Assembly (NCBI RefSeq): GCF_029906645.1
Contig: NZ_JARYGZ010000001.1
Location: 1,545,208-1,609,207, forward strand
Length of the DNA: 64,000 nucleotides
Source: Sphingomonas oryzagri
GTDB lineage: Bacteria; Pseudomonadota; Alphaproteobacteria; Sphingomonadales; Sphingomonadaceae
Reading direction: 5' to 3'
Shown here: positions 27,541 through 36,019 of the stretch, in pieces
Numbering within the stretch: the stretch's first letter is position 1
How the letters are laid out: each line of letters opens with the position of its first letter
The notes under the pieces: generated by a model
Seen by the model: the letters and a program-made list of their open reading frames with translations, nothing else
Told to the model about the DNA's origin: nothing
Database searches by the model: none
Program-made: the position numbers and the translations under genes

Positions 27541-28891
27541 AGACGAAGCGGGCGCCCTCGCCGGTCGCGCTTTCGATCGCGATCTCGCCGTTCATCGCGC
27601 GGGCGAGGCGGCGGGAGATGTAGAGGCCGAGGCCGGAGCCAGGCTCGCGCGCACCCAGCCGCTCGAACTTGGCGAAGACCAGCTCTCGGTTTTCAGCCGC
27701 GATCCCCTGCCCCTGATCGGCGACGATGATCGCCACCATGCCGGCGCGCGGCTCGGTCGAGACGCGGATGGTGGAGCCTGCGGGGCCATAGCGCACCGCA
27801 TTGCCGATCAGGTTGACCAGAACCTGCAACGCGCGCTTGAAATCGCCGGTCGCGTGCAGCGCCTCCGCGATGTCGGGCTGCTCGATCCGCATGTCCTTGT
27901 CGTCGGCGCGTACCGAGAGCAGGCCGGCGGCGCGGCGCGCGAGATCCGCCATGTCGAGCGGCTCATGCTCCACCTCGATGTCGGCGCGCTCCACCGCCTC
28001 CAGGTCGACGAGGTCGTCGATCAGGCCGAGCAGGTGGCGCCCGGCGTTGGCGATATCGCCGGCATAGCCGTTATAATCGGCACGGACCGGGCCTTCGTCC
28101 TGCTCGCGAATTTGCTCGGCGGTCGCGACGATGCGGTGGATGGGCGTGCGGAGCGCCGTCTCCAGCCGCCGCGCGAAGGCGCTGCGCGCGTCGTTGGCCG
28201 GCTGCGGCACCACAGGTGCCGGCTCGGGATCGGGAATGGCGAAGCCGCCGCCGCGAAAGCCGGTGAGCGTGCCGCCCGATCCGTAGATCGGCACGCCGGC
28301 CAGGCGGTAGCGGCGGGTCGATCCGCGCAGCGTCACGAACTGGTCGGCGAACCCCTTCTGGTTGGCGAGCGCCTCCAGCAGGGGCGGCCCGGCCTCCGTG
28401 CTTTCCTCCAGCACGAACAGCCGGGTCAGCGCATCGCCCAGCACCGGGCTGGAGCTGGCGCCGGACAGCGCCGCCATGCCGGCGGCCGACAGCGAGGAGA
28501 GGCGCAGCGCCGCATCGGTCTCCCAGGTCCAGTCGGCCTCGGCACGCAGGAAATCGGCGTCGCGATCGTTGTGCGGCGCGGATGGGCTGGCGAGGCCGGC
28601 GGCGCGCGGCGTCCAGCCCGCGATCACTAGATCGACCATCAGCCCATCGGGCTTGGCGCGCACCCACAGATCGAGATCGTCGTCGCCATCCGCCGCCAGC
28701 ACGGCACGCGAGACGGGGATGGAGAGGCGCCGCGCGAGGCGGGCGAGTGCTGCGAGTTGCGGCACGGCCAGCGGCCCGCCCGGCTCTCCGCCGGCCCGCG
28801 ACTGCAGATCGGCGAGCGCCGGATCGGCGGCGATCAGCCGGCCGTCGCCATCGACACGGCCATGGACCGGATTGTGCTCCAGCCCCTGCAT
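27494..28891 (-). CDS. PAS-type sensor kinase-like protein with atypical HisKA region
   Basis: The 465-residue product has no membrane span. The N-terminal half (to about 225) contains PAS-like segments. A HisKA-like dimerisation helix pair begins near residue 240, and the C-terminal HATPase domain has N-L-I-G-N-A-V-R-Y-G (N box), D-Q-G-Q-G-I (G1) and G-S-G-L-G-L-Y-I-S (G2). In the H box, T-A-L-R-T-P-I-H replaces the usual S-H-E-L-R-T-P-L: Thr stands where the phospho-acceptor His should be, and a His occurs 6 residues later. It may be a pseudokinase or use another acceptor. The ATG at 28891 overlaps the DUF2336 stop (TGATG). No response regulator is adjacent. Confidence 0.8.
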   Translation of the reverse strand: MQGLEHNPVHGRVDGDGRLIAADPALADLQSRAGGEPGGPLAVPQLAALARLARRLSIPVSRAVLAADGDDDLDLWVRAKPDGLMVDLVIAGWTPRAAGLASPSAPHNDRDADFLRAEADWTWETDAALRLSSLSAAGMAALSGASSSPVLGDALTRLFVLEESTEAGPPLLEALANQKGFADQFVTLRGSTRRYRLAGVPIYGSGGTLTGFRGGGFAIPDPEPAPVVPQPANDARSAFARRLETALRTPIHRIVATAEQIREQDEGPVRADYNGYAGDIANAGRHLLGLIDDLVDLEAVERADIEVEHEPLDMADLARRAAGLLSVRADDKDMRIEQPDIAEALHATGDFKRALQVLVNLIGNAVRYGPAGSTIRVSTEPRAGMVAIIVADQGQGIAAENRELVFAKFERLGAREPGSGLGLYISRRLARAMNGEIAIESATGEGARFVFTLPVVSPIADRGSA

Positions 28892-29979
28892 CAACGGCCC
28901 GTCAACGCGGCGAGCGCATCGCGATAATGCGGTTCGAGGCGGGCGCGGCGCACCTCGGCGCGGGCGCGCTCGACGGTCAGCGCATTATAGCCTTCGACCA
29001 GGGTCGCGGCGTGATCGGCGGGATCGGCCCCGAAACCGCGATCGAGCGCCAGCGCGAGGGCGAGCACCATTGCGGCGGCGATGCCGCGCTCCACCTCGCA
29101 GGCGCGCAGCAGCACGGCGAAGCGGGCAGCGTCGGTCAGCATCGCGCGGGCATCGTCGAACGGGATGCCGACACGCACCGCGAGCATCCCGGCCAGACTG
29201 GCGACGCGCCCGGCGGCCAGCGTACCGGCGAGCAGTGCGTCATCGAGCTGGCGCGCGCCATCGACGCGGTGGGCAAGGCGCATCGCGGCGGGCGCGATCC
29301 CCTCTCCATCGTCGATCGCGGCGAGCGCGCGCGAGACGGCGGCACCGGCGGCGCGGTGGACGACGGCTTCCTCGCCGCCCTGCGCCAGAGCGCGATCCGC
29401 GAGGCAGGCGGCGACCTGCCAGAACAAGGCGTGGCGATCCTCGGCAGGAACGTCGTGGAGCGGCAGAAGCGGATCGCCGGTGCGCTCGATCCGCGCGGCC
29501 TCGGCGGCGCGCACGGCGAAGCTCTCGGCCGCGAATTCGCCGCCGATCGGATCGAGCCGCTGCGCGCCCGGCCCCTCGATCTCGCCCGCCCCGCGCACCA
29601 GCGCGGCGGCGAGGCGATGCTCCTCCGCGCGCAGCAGCGCGGCGGCGGCGATGCCCGATCGGGAGAGCAGTCCGGCGGCGATGAAGCGCTCGCCCAGTTC
29701 GCCGGTCGGGCCGTCGTTCAGCATCGGCTCGGCGGTGCGCAAGGCCAGTTCGGTGGCATCGATGGTCGCGCGGATCAGTTGTCCGGAGCGCGCGCGCATC
29801 TCGTCGTCGATACCGAAGGACGGCGGGCGGGCCAGCTCGATCCCGGCGGCGGCGACGCGATCGCCGAGCAGCGCCTCAGCCCCATGGGCGGCGGACAGCA
29901 ACGCCTCGCCGGACGGCAGGGGGCCGGACGGCGAAGCGCCCGATGGCGCGAACGGGGACGATGGTTGCGGCACGCTCAT
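28891..29979 (-). CDS. DUF2336-type alpha-helical protein
   Basis: The 362-residue protein is extremely Ala/Arg/Leu-rich and almost entirely helical, probably a HEAT-like array. From composition, length and typical segments (G-E-R-F-I-A-A-G-L-L-S, G-V-G-style turns, G-R-V-A-S-L-A) it resembles the alphaproteobacterial DUF2336 family, whose role is unknown. A Pro/Ser-rich N-terminal 20 residues look disordered. It is translationally coupled to the atypical kinase downstream, so the two products probably work together. A CtrA-like site lies 25 bases before its start. The family assignment rests on resemblance only. Confidence 0.65.
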   Translation of the reverse strand: MSVPQPSSPFAPSGASPSGPLPSGEALLSAAHGAEALLGDRVAAAGIELARPPSFGIDDEMRARSGQLIRATIDATELALRTAEPMLNDGPTGELGERFIAAGLLSRSGIAAAALLRAEEHRLAAALVRGAGEIEGPGAQRLDPIGGEFAAESFAVRAAEAARIERTGDPLLPLHDVPAEDRHALFWQVAACLADRALAQGGEEAVVHRAAGAAVSRALAAIDDGEGIAPAAMRLAHRVDGARQLDDALLAGTLAAGRVASLAGMLAVRVGIPFDDARAMLTDAARFAVLLRACEVERGIAAAMVLALALALDRGFGADPADHAATLVEGYNALTVERARAEVRRARLEPHYRDALAALTGR

Positions 29980-30003
29980 GGCAACACCCCTAGCGGGACG
30001 TCG

Positions 30004-30018
30004 TTAACACCTGACTAA
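30004..30018 (-). promoter_or_regulatory. Candidate CtrA site (TTAG-N7-TTAA) before the DUF2336-kinase genes
   Basis: Read leftward, TTAGTCAGGTGTTAA has the TTAA-N7-TTAA architecture with one mismatch and lies 25 bases upstream of the ATG at 29979. Motif-based inference only. Confidence 0.4.
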
Positions 30019-30049
30019 GCATGGACCGCCACCCCGTCCCGCTCAACGG

Positions 30050-30268
30050 CTATTGCACATTGGCCATGGGAAGCTGGCCGTTTTCGTCCGGAATGAGGCC
30101 CGACACGGCAACGCCCTCGCCGGCCGCCTCATTATCCTCGTCGCGTATCGCGTTGAGCGCCGCATCCTCGTTCGCGTCGGCGGAGGTGTAATTGGTCGAC
30201 GGCGGGCTCTGGCAGGCGGACAGCAGCGGCATCGTCAGGGCAAGCAACGCGAACACGGACCGGCGCAT
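30050..30268 (-). CDS. Small lipoprotein, hypothetical
   Basis: A 72-residue product whose signal sequence M-R-R-S-V-F-A-L-L-A-L-T-M-P ends in the lipobox L-L-S-A-C (Cys19). It is therefore likely lipidated. The mature part is short, acidic (E-D-A-A-L, R-D-E-D-N-E) and apparently unstructured, ending L-P-M-A-N-V-Q. The frame is open far upstream, but the lipobox fixes the ATG at 30268. No family is recognised. It lies 62 bases after the stop of the membrane-fusion gene at 30331-31545 on the same strand. Confidence 0.65.
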   Translation of the reverse strand: MRRSVFALLALTMPLLSACQSPPSTNYTSADANEDAALNAIRDEDNEAAGEGVAVSGLIPDENGQLPMANVQ

Positions 30269-30330
30269 CGGATCATCCTCAATCTGGGCCGAAACGATCT
30301 CGGAAATTTCGCGACCAAAGGCAAGACGCC

Positions 30331-31545
30331 TCAGCCGATCGCGCGCGCCGCCCCCACCAGCCTGTGCTGGACGATGGCGAAGGAAGCCGCCGCGTAGAGA
30401 CCCAGCGCGATCAGCCCCGGCAGCGTCTGCTGCACCAGCGCGAAGGGCAGGAAGAGCAAGGCGAGCGCATCCGCATCCGCCACCCACAAGGGCGCCGACA
30501 GCCCGCCGATCCGCCGCAGCGCCCAGCGTTCCCGTGCCATGGCGATCATCACCGCGATGGTCGCGATACCGACGACGAGCGGCGTGGCGCTGCCGTTCAT
30601 CCGATGCCAGGCGAAACCCAGCAGGCCAAGCGCCATCGCACCCGCACGGCCCAGCGCGAGCCTGTCGTCGGGGGCAGCGGGCGAAAGCCGGAGCGCCGCG
30701 AGCAGCCGCCCCGTCGCATCGAGCAGCGCGCCGGCGACCAGCAGCACCAGCCCGGCGAGCAACCACCCCTTCAGCATCGCCGGGACAGCCAGCAGCGCGG
30801 CACCGATGCCGCCCCAGCGCAGCCAGCGCGATTCGAGATTCCGATCGAGCACCAGCGCGACCAGCAGCCGCGCCGCCGGCCCATAGATCAGCCGCGACGG
30901 CCAGCCCTCGCCCGACCGATCGATCGCGAAGCTCGCCTCGGTCGCGGCGCGCGCGCCGGCTTTCGAGCGAACCAGCATCGCGGGGAAAGCCTCGGCCAGA
31001 CCCGCGCCGTCCGCCACGTCCACCCGACGGGCAGACGCCCCCACCGCGCGACGCAGCAACGTCGAGTGCAGATCCCAGTCGCCCAGCATCGCCACCGTCT
31101 TGCGCAGCATGTCGCCGGAAACGAGCGCGAGGCCGGCCCAGCGCGTCGCCGCGTCGATCCGCTCGAACGGCCCCGGCGGCGCGCCCTCGCCCATCGTCAG
31201 CAGTGCCGGCGCGGTTCCGGTCACCAGACGACCGATCGCGCCGCCACCGGCTACCGCACCATCGGCGAAGATCAGCACGCGTTCGTCGGGATGGAAGCGA
31301 TCCGCCGCGTCGCCGGCACTGCGCGCGACATCGATCGCGATGCCGTCGCGCCGCAGCCGGTCGATCGCGCCGGTCAGGCCCGCCGGCAGCCGCTCGACCA
31401 GCAGCACGACATGCTCGGCCCCGGCCCGCGCCGCCAGCCGCGCCTGCCGCTCGATCAGCGTGCGGCCGGCGACCGGCAGCGTGCCGACCAGCCCGCTGCC
31501 GTCCTCGGCGTCGCGCACCGCCGCGATCAGTGCCGCAAGCGCCAT
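30331..31545 (-). CDS. Nucleotidyltransferase-like domain fused to a polytopic membrane region, function unknown
   Basis: The 404-residue product (ATG at 31545; 31569 also possible) has an N-terminal part (about 1-175) that looks like a GT-A/MobA-type NTP transferase fold. It has V-A-G-R-T-L-I-E-R-Q after a first strand, H-V-V-L-L-V-E, and an acidic-strand segment E-R-V-L-I-F-A-D-G. From about residue 225, five or six membrane spans follow. The order recalls inositol-phosphate cytidylyltransferase/DIPP synthase fusions, but I find no intact D-G-x2-A-R-x8-G-x3-D-x3-D CDP-alcohol phosphotransferase motif; the nearest stretch is L-L-D-A-T-G-R-L-L-A. It is probably a diverged or inactive relative. 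Divergent from the coiled-coil gene at 31695. Confidence 0.6.
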   Translation of the reverse strand: MALAALIAAVRDAEDGSGLVGTLPVAGRTLIERQARLAARAGAEHVVLLVERLPAGLTGAIDRLRRDGIAIDVARSAGDAADRFHPDERVLIFADGAVAGGGAIGRLVTGTAPALLTMGEGAPPGPFERIDAATRWAGLALVSGDMLRKTVAMLGDWDLHSTLLRRAVGASARRVDVADGAGLAEAFPAMLVRSKAGARAATEASFAIDRSGEGWPSRLIYGPAARLLVALVLDRNLESRWLRWGGIGAALLAVPAMLKGWLLAGLVLLVAGALLDATGRLLAALRLSPAAPDDRLALGRAGAMALGLLGFAWHRMNGSATPLVVGIATIAVMIAMARERWALRRIGGLSAPLWVADADALALLFLPFALVQQTLPGLIALGLYAAASFAIVQHRLVGAARAIG

Positions 31546-31694
31546 GTCGTATCCCAATCCCTCATCCATGCCGGATAGCTTGGGCCGCGCCCGGACGCCA
31601 GCCGTTCCGCCCCCGCGCTCCATTCATCGCGTCGGGGCACGGTTCGGCCCGCAGCCCGCTTCCGTTCCGGGCCAGCCGGTGTAAGATCGCGGTC

Positions 31695-33953
31695 ATGAAC
31701 CAGGGGGCATATTGGGCGGGATCGCCGCTGTCGCAGAACGATGATCAGGGAACGGTGCGCGCGGTCGAGCCGCAGGCGCCCCAACCGCAGCTGGGGATCG
31801 CCTTGACCGACCTCGACGACGCGCCGCTGGCGCCGCCGCCGGCCTCCACGGGCGAGAAGCTGCTGCTCGGCGTGCTGGGCCTCGCCGCCTTCGTGTGGAT
31901 CGCCGCGATGGTCGGCATGGCCATGACCGCGTTCGGCGAGCGCACGCTCGATCCAGTCGATGCGATCAAGGGCGTCAGCATGGCCTGCGGGCCACTGGCG
32001 CTGATCGTCGCGGTGCTGATCCTCTGGCAGCGCAATTCCGCGCGCGAGGCGCAGCGCTTCGCCGACGTGGCGCGTAACGTGCGCATGGAGAGCCTGGCGC
32101 TCGACGCCGTTCTCGGCCTCGCCTCGCGCCGTCTGGCCGAGGATCGCGTCGCGGTGGCCGATCAGGCCGACAAGCTGCTGCTGCTCGCCGACCAGACCGC
32201 GCTGAAGCTGCGCGAGGCGACCGACGATATCGCCCGCGAGATCGCCGAACTCGGCCGCCGCACCAAGGATCTCGACGCCGCCGCCGGCACCGCGCGGGTC
32301 GACATGGGCGTGCTGCTCGCCGATCTGCCCAAAGCCGAGGAGCAGACCCGCCTGCTCGCCGAGACGATCCGTTCGACCGGCGTCGGCGCGCACGAACAGG
32401 CCGCCGCGCTGGACGCGGTGCTCGCCGGGCTTTCGGCGCGCGCCCGCGAGGCCGAGGAAGGTGCTGCGGGCGCCGCCAACCGCCTCTCCGGCCAGCTCTC
32501 CCACATCGGCGGCGCCAGCGAGATCGCCGCGCGCGCGATCGAGGACGTGTCGCAGCGCATGACCTCGTCGGTCGACGGCGTGCTGGAGCGTGCGACCGAG
32601 GCGGTCGAGCGCACGCGCCAGGGCATCATCGCGCAGGGCGAGGCGATCGGCACGATGATCGACCGCGCGCAGGCCTCGTCCGAGGCGGCCGCCCGGCAGG
32701 CCGCCGACGCGCTGGAGCGTCAGGACGGCCTCGGCAGCCAGATGATCGAGCGGCTGCAGCGCGGCCTCGCCAATGTCGAGGCGCGCTTCACCGAGCTGGA
32801 CGAGACCGGCCGCGCCCGCACCGAGAAGCTGGGCGCTGCGCTGGGCACGCTGGGCGGCCATGTCGAGCGGGTGATGGCCTCGCTCAACGACGGCGGCACG
32901 GCGGCGACCACCTTCATCAACCGCGCCGAGACGCTGCGCGGCGCGATCAACGCCTGCCTCGCCGAACTCGGCGAATCGCTCCCCGCAGCGCTCTCCGAAC
33001 TGGAAGCGCAGGCCGCGCGCAGCCGCGAGCTGATCGCCGGCGCCGGCCCGGAGGCCGAGAAGCTCAACACGGTTGCGAAGGAAGCCTCCGACGCGCTCGA
33101 TGCCGCGCGCACCGCGCTGGAAGAGCGCCGCACCGCGATCGACGGCCTCGCCGATGCGATCGACAGCCGCCTCTCCGCCGCGCGCGAGGGCACCATCTCG
33201 CTGGGCGAGGCGATCCGCGAGGTCGATGCCGAATCGGCCAAGCTCGCCGACTCGACCTCGCCGCAGCTGGTCGATGCGCTGATCCGTGTGCGCGAGACGG
33301 CCACGCAGGCCGCCGAGCGCGCCCGCGAGGCGCTGGGCACGATCATCCCGCGCAGCGCCGAGGCGCTCGGCGACGCCGGCCGCGAGGCGCTGGAGAAAGC
33401 GGTCGAGGGTCAGGTCGAAAGCCAGATCGAGCGCGTCCGCACCGTATCGCAGACCGCGATCGAGGCGACGCAGGCCGCCGCCGCCCGGCTGGAGGAGCAG
33501 CTCTCGCGCATCGCCGAGACCAGTGCCTCGGTCGATCAGGCGATCGCGGAGGGCAAGGAATCGGTCGAGACCTACGATCGCGACAATTTCTCGCGTCGCG
33601 TCGCGCTGCTGATCGACTCGCTCAACTCGACCTCGATCGACGTCACCAAGCTGCTGTCCAACGAGACCAGCGACAGCTCGTGGGCCTCCTACCTCAAGGG
33701 CGATCGCGGCGTGTTCACGCGCCGCGCGGTGCGCCTGATCGACAATGGCGAAGCGCGCGAGATCGCCCGCCATTACGAGGAAGAGCCGGATTTCCGCGAA
33801 CAGGTGAACCGCTACGTCCACGATTTCGAGACGCTGCTGCGCCCGATCCTCTCGACCCGCGACGGATCGACGCTGGCGGTGATCCTGCTCTCGTCCGACA
33901 TGGGCAAGCTGTACGTCGCGCTGGCGCAGGCGATCGAGCGGCTGCGGGCCTGA
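31695..33953 (+). CDS. Large coiled-coil inner-membrane protein, uncharacterised
   Basis: The 752-residue product starts at ATG 31695; the frame is open upstream without protein-like content. After a Pro/Gln-rich cytoplasmic stretch, two membrane spans lie at about residues 57-78 and 95-113. Then about 500 residues (115-640) of Ala/Glu/Arg/Leu-rich coiled coil follow, with many A-A-x-x-A-x-E-x heptads. A small compact C-terminal domain (about 640-752) ends L-Y-V-A-L-A-Q-A-I-E-R-L-R-A. It has no HAMP or receptor tip, so it is not a chemotaxis receptor. The architecture suggests a structural, polarity or envelope scaffold; function unknown. It ends at a palindromic repeat. Confidence 0.75.
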   Translation: MNQGAYWAGSPLSQNDDQGTVRAVEPQAPQPQLGIALTDLDDAPLAPPPASTGEKLLLGVLGLAAFVWIAAMVGMAMTAFGERTLDPVDAIKGVSMACGPLALIVAVLILWQRNSAREAQRFADVARNVRMESLALDAVLGLASRRLAEDRVAVADQADKLLLLADQTALKLREATDDIAREIAELGRRTKDLDAAAGTARVDMGVLLADLPKAEEQTRLLAETIRSTGVGAHEQAAALDAVLAGLSARAREAEEGAAGAANRLSGQLSHIGGASEIAARAIEDVSQRMTSSVDGVLERATEAVERTRQGIIAQGEAIGTMIDRAQASSEAAARQAADALERQDGLGSQMIERLQRGLANVEARFTELDETGRARTEKLGAALGTLGGHVERVMASLNDGGTAATTFINRAETLRGAINACLAELGESLPAALSELEAQAARSRELIAGAGPEAEKLNTVAKEASDALDAARTALEERRTAIDGLADAIDSRLSAAREGTISLGEAIREVDAESAKLADSTSPQLVDALIRVRETATQAAERAREALGTIIPRSAEALGDAGREALEKAVEGQVESQIERVRTVSQTAIEATQAAAARLEEQLSRIAETSASVDQAIAEGKESVETYDRDNFSRRVALLIDSLNSTSIDVTKLLSNETSDSSWASYLKGDRGVFTRRAVRLIDNGEAREIARHYEEEPDFREQVNRYVHDFETLLRPILSTRDGSTLAVILLSSDMGKLYVALAQAIERLRA

Positions 33954-33962
33954 CGCCTACGT

Positions 33963-34047
33963 CGTCATTGCGAGCGTAGCAAAGCAATCCATAGCCCCGA
34001 ACGCGAAGTTCATGGATTGCCGCGTCGCTACGCTCCTCGCAATGACG
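33963..34047. repeat. Palindromic dispersed repeat, copy 2
   Basis: An 85-bp element bounded by perfectly complementary CGTCATTGCGAG and CTCGCAATGACG, with inner GCAATCCAT and ATGGATTGC blocks. It lies between the convergent ends of the coiled-coil gene and the DUF1467 gene. Confidence 0.9.
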
Positions 34048-34054
34048 AGGTGGC

Positions 34055-34327
34055 TTACGGGATCCGGCTGACTGCGCCGTCCGGAATGTCGACGTTGAGT
34101 ACGCCCGTTCGATAGATACCGTAGAAGCTGGCCGTCAGCACCAGCGCCGCGATCGTCGTGCGGATCACGATCTGCCACGGACGAAAAACGTGCGGTGCGC
34201 TCTCGGCGTGGCCGATCTCCGCTTTTTCGCCAACCTCTTCCGGCGGATTGGCGCTGAACGGCAGCACCACGAACAGCGATATGAACCAGAACAGGAAGAA
34301 GATCGCGAGGAGCGAGAACCAGCGCAT
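34055..34327 (-). CDS. DUF1467-family small membrane protein
   Basis: The 90-residue protein has two spans (about 3-23 and 55-76) with an acidic loop P-P-E-E-V-G-E-K-A-E between them. The size, the F-W-F-I-S-L-F-V-V-L-P opening and position next to rnj match DUF1467, a small alphaproteobacterial inner-membrane family of unknown role. It is the last gene of the leftward nuo-birA-coaX-rnj run; its stop is 8 bases from the repeat. Confidence 0.8.
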   Translation of the reverse strand: MRWFSLLAIFFLFWFISLFVVLPFSANPPEEVGEKAEIGHAESAPHVFRPWQIVIRTTIAALVLTASFYGIYRTGVLNVDIPDGAVSRIP

Positions 34328-34374
34328 AGCCTATCCTTAAGCCCTCCCCCACCTCTGCGGGAGAGGGCATCACG

Positions 34375-36015
34375 TCACACCCGCAGCAGCATCACGTCGA
34401 CCACCGGCTTCTTGCCCGTCCACTGGGTCGCCCGGCGACGCACCGCGAGGCGCACCGTCTCGCGCAGCTTGGCCTCGTCGCGCGGCGCGCCTTCCAGCGC
34501 GTCGAGCACCGCCTCGGCGACCTCCTCGACGAAATCCTCGCGATCCTCCTCGACGGGGATGCCCTGCAGCGCCACCTGCGGGCGGCCCTTCGCGCGATTG
34601 CCCTTTTCGAGCGCGACCGCCACCGAGATCAGGCCGTTGGCGGCGATCTTGCGGCGATCGTTCATCGTCTGGCCGTCGGCGGCGAGGATCACGTCGCCGT
34701 CGAGCACCAGCCGCCCGGAACGCTCGCGCGAGACGATCTTGGGGCCTTCGGGCGCGAGCCGCACCATGTCGCCATTCTGCTGCACCAGAGTACGCGGCAC
34801 GCCGAGCGAGGCAGCGAATCGGGCATGTTCGGCCATGTGGCGGCGCTCGCCATGCACCGGGATCACGATCTCAGGCTTGAGCCAGCCGTACAGCTTCTCG
34901 ATCTCCGGCCGCCCCGGATGGCCCGAGACGTGGATATGTGCCTGCCGCTCGGTCACCATGCGGATGTTGCGCGCGGCGAGCGCGTTCTGGACGATGCCGA
35001 TCGCCTCCTCGTTGCCGGGGATCTGCTTGGACGAGAACAGCACCGTGTCGCCTTCGGAGAGCTTCAGCTTGTGACTGTCATGCGCGATGCGGCTGAGTGC
35101 TGCGCGCGCCTCGCCCTGTCCACCGGTGGCGATGATCATCAGATCCTTGGGCGGGAGCCGCATCGCCGCGTCGAAATCGACGGTCGGAGGGAAATCGAGC
35201 AGGTAGCCCGCCGCCTTGGCGATGCGGATGATGCGATCGAGCGAGCGGCCCGCGACGCAGACCTGCCGCCCGGTCGCCACCGCCACCTGCCCCAGCGTCT
35301 GCAGGCGCGCGGCGTTGGAGGCGAAGGTGGTGATCAGCACGCGCCTGTCCGCCGCGCCGACGAAGCGCTCCAGATCGGCCTTCACGCTCGATTCCGAGCC
35401 GGAGGGCTGGTCGTTGAACACGTTGGTGCTGTCGCCGAGCAGCGCCAGCAGGCCGTCGTCGCCGATCTTCTTGAGCGCCTCGGCGCTGGCCGGCTCGCCG
35501 ATCACCGGCTGGTCATCCAGCTTCCAGTCACCGGTGTGGAAGACCTTGCCGAACGGCGTCTCGATCAGCAGCGCGTTCATCTCGGGGATGGAGTGCGCCA
35601 GCGGCACCCACTCGACGCTGAAATCGCCGAGCTTCACCTTCTCGCCGACCTTGACGATCTTCACCTTCACGCGATCGGCCAGCCCCTCTTCGGACAGCTT
35701 CTCGCGGATCAGGCCGGCGGTGAAGGCGGTGGCGTAGATCGGCACGCCGAGGTCCAGCGCCAGATAGGGGATGGCGCCGATATGATCCTCATGGCCGTGC
35801 GTGATGACGAGGCCGAGCAGATCCTTCTGCCGCTTCTCGATGAAATCGAGGTCGGGCAGCACCACGTCGATGCCGGGATAGTTGGCGTCGGCGAAGCTCA
35901 CGCCGAGATCGGCCATGATCCACTTGCCGCGGCAGCCGTACAGGTTGACGTTCATGCCGATCTCCCCCGAGCCGCCGAGGGCCAGGAACAGGAGTTCGTC
36001 TCCGGGTTTGGTCAA
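34375..36015 (-). CDS. rnj: Ribonuclease J
   Basis: The 546-residue metallo-beta-lactamase/beta-CASP nuclease has both endo- and 5'-exonuclease activity in RNA processing (rRNA maturation and mRNA decay). Metal ligands are visible in T-H-G-H-E-D-H-I-G-A (about 73-82) and the downstream H-T-G-D segment. The beta-CASP histidine lies in H-V-S-G-H-P-G, with P-V-H-G-E-R-R-H nearby. A C-terminal domain follows. The gene lies just after coaX, separated by 4 bases, within the operon-like block that begins with nuoA. Confidence 0.94.
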   Translation of the reverse strand: MTKPGDELLFLALGGSGEIGMNVNLYGCRGKWIMADLGVSFADANYPGIDVVLPDLDFIEKRQKDLLGLVITHGHEDHIGAIPYLALDLGVPIYATAFTAGLIREKLSEEGLADRVKVKIVKVGEKVKLGDFSVEWVPLAHSIPEMNALLIETPFGKVFHTGDWKLDDQPVIGEPASAEALKKIGDDGLLALLGDSTNVFNDQPSGSESSVKADLERFVGAADRRVLITTFASNAARLQTLGQVAVATGRQVCVAGRSLDRIIRIAKAAGYLLDFPPTVDFDAAMRLPPKDLMIIATGGQGEARAALSRIAHDSHKLKLSEGDTVLFSSKQIPGNEEAIGIVQNALAARNIRMVTERQAHIHVSGHPGRPEIEKLYGWLKPEIVIPVHGERRHMAEHARFAASLGVPRTLVQQNGDMVRLAPEGPKIVSRERSGRLVLDGDVILAADGQTMNDRRKIAANGLISVAVALEKGNRAKGRPQVALQGIPVEEDREDFVEEVAEAVLDALEGAPRDEAKLRETVRLAVRRRATQWTGKKPVVDVMLLRV

Positions 36016-36019
36016 ATTC

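Noticed and set aside
27494-33953. Genomic island or prophage
   Set aside because: No integrase, tRNA target site, phage gene or clear composition shift; GC and codon use look like the surroundings.
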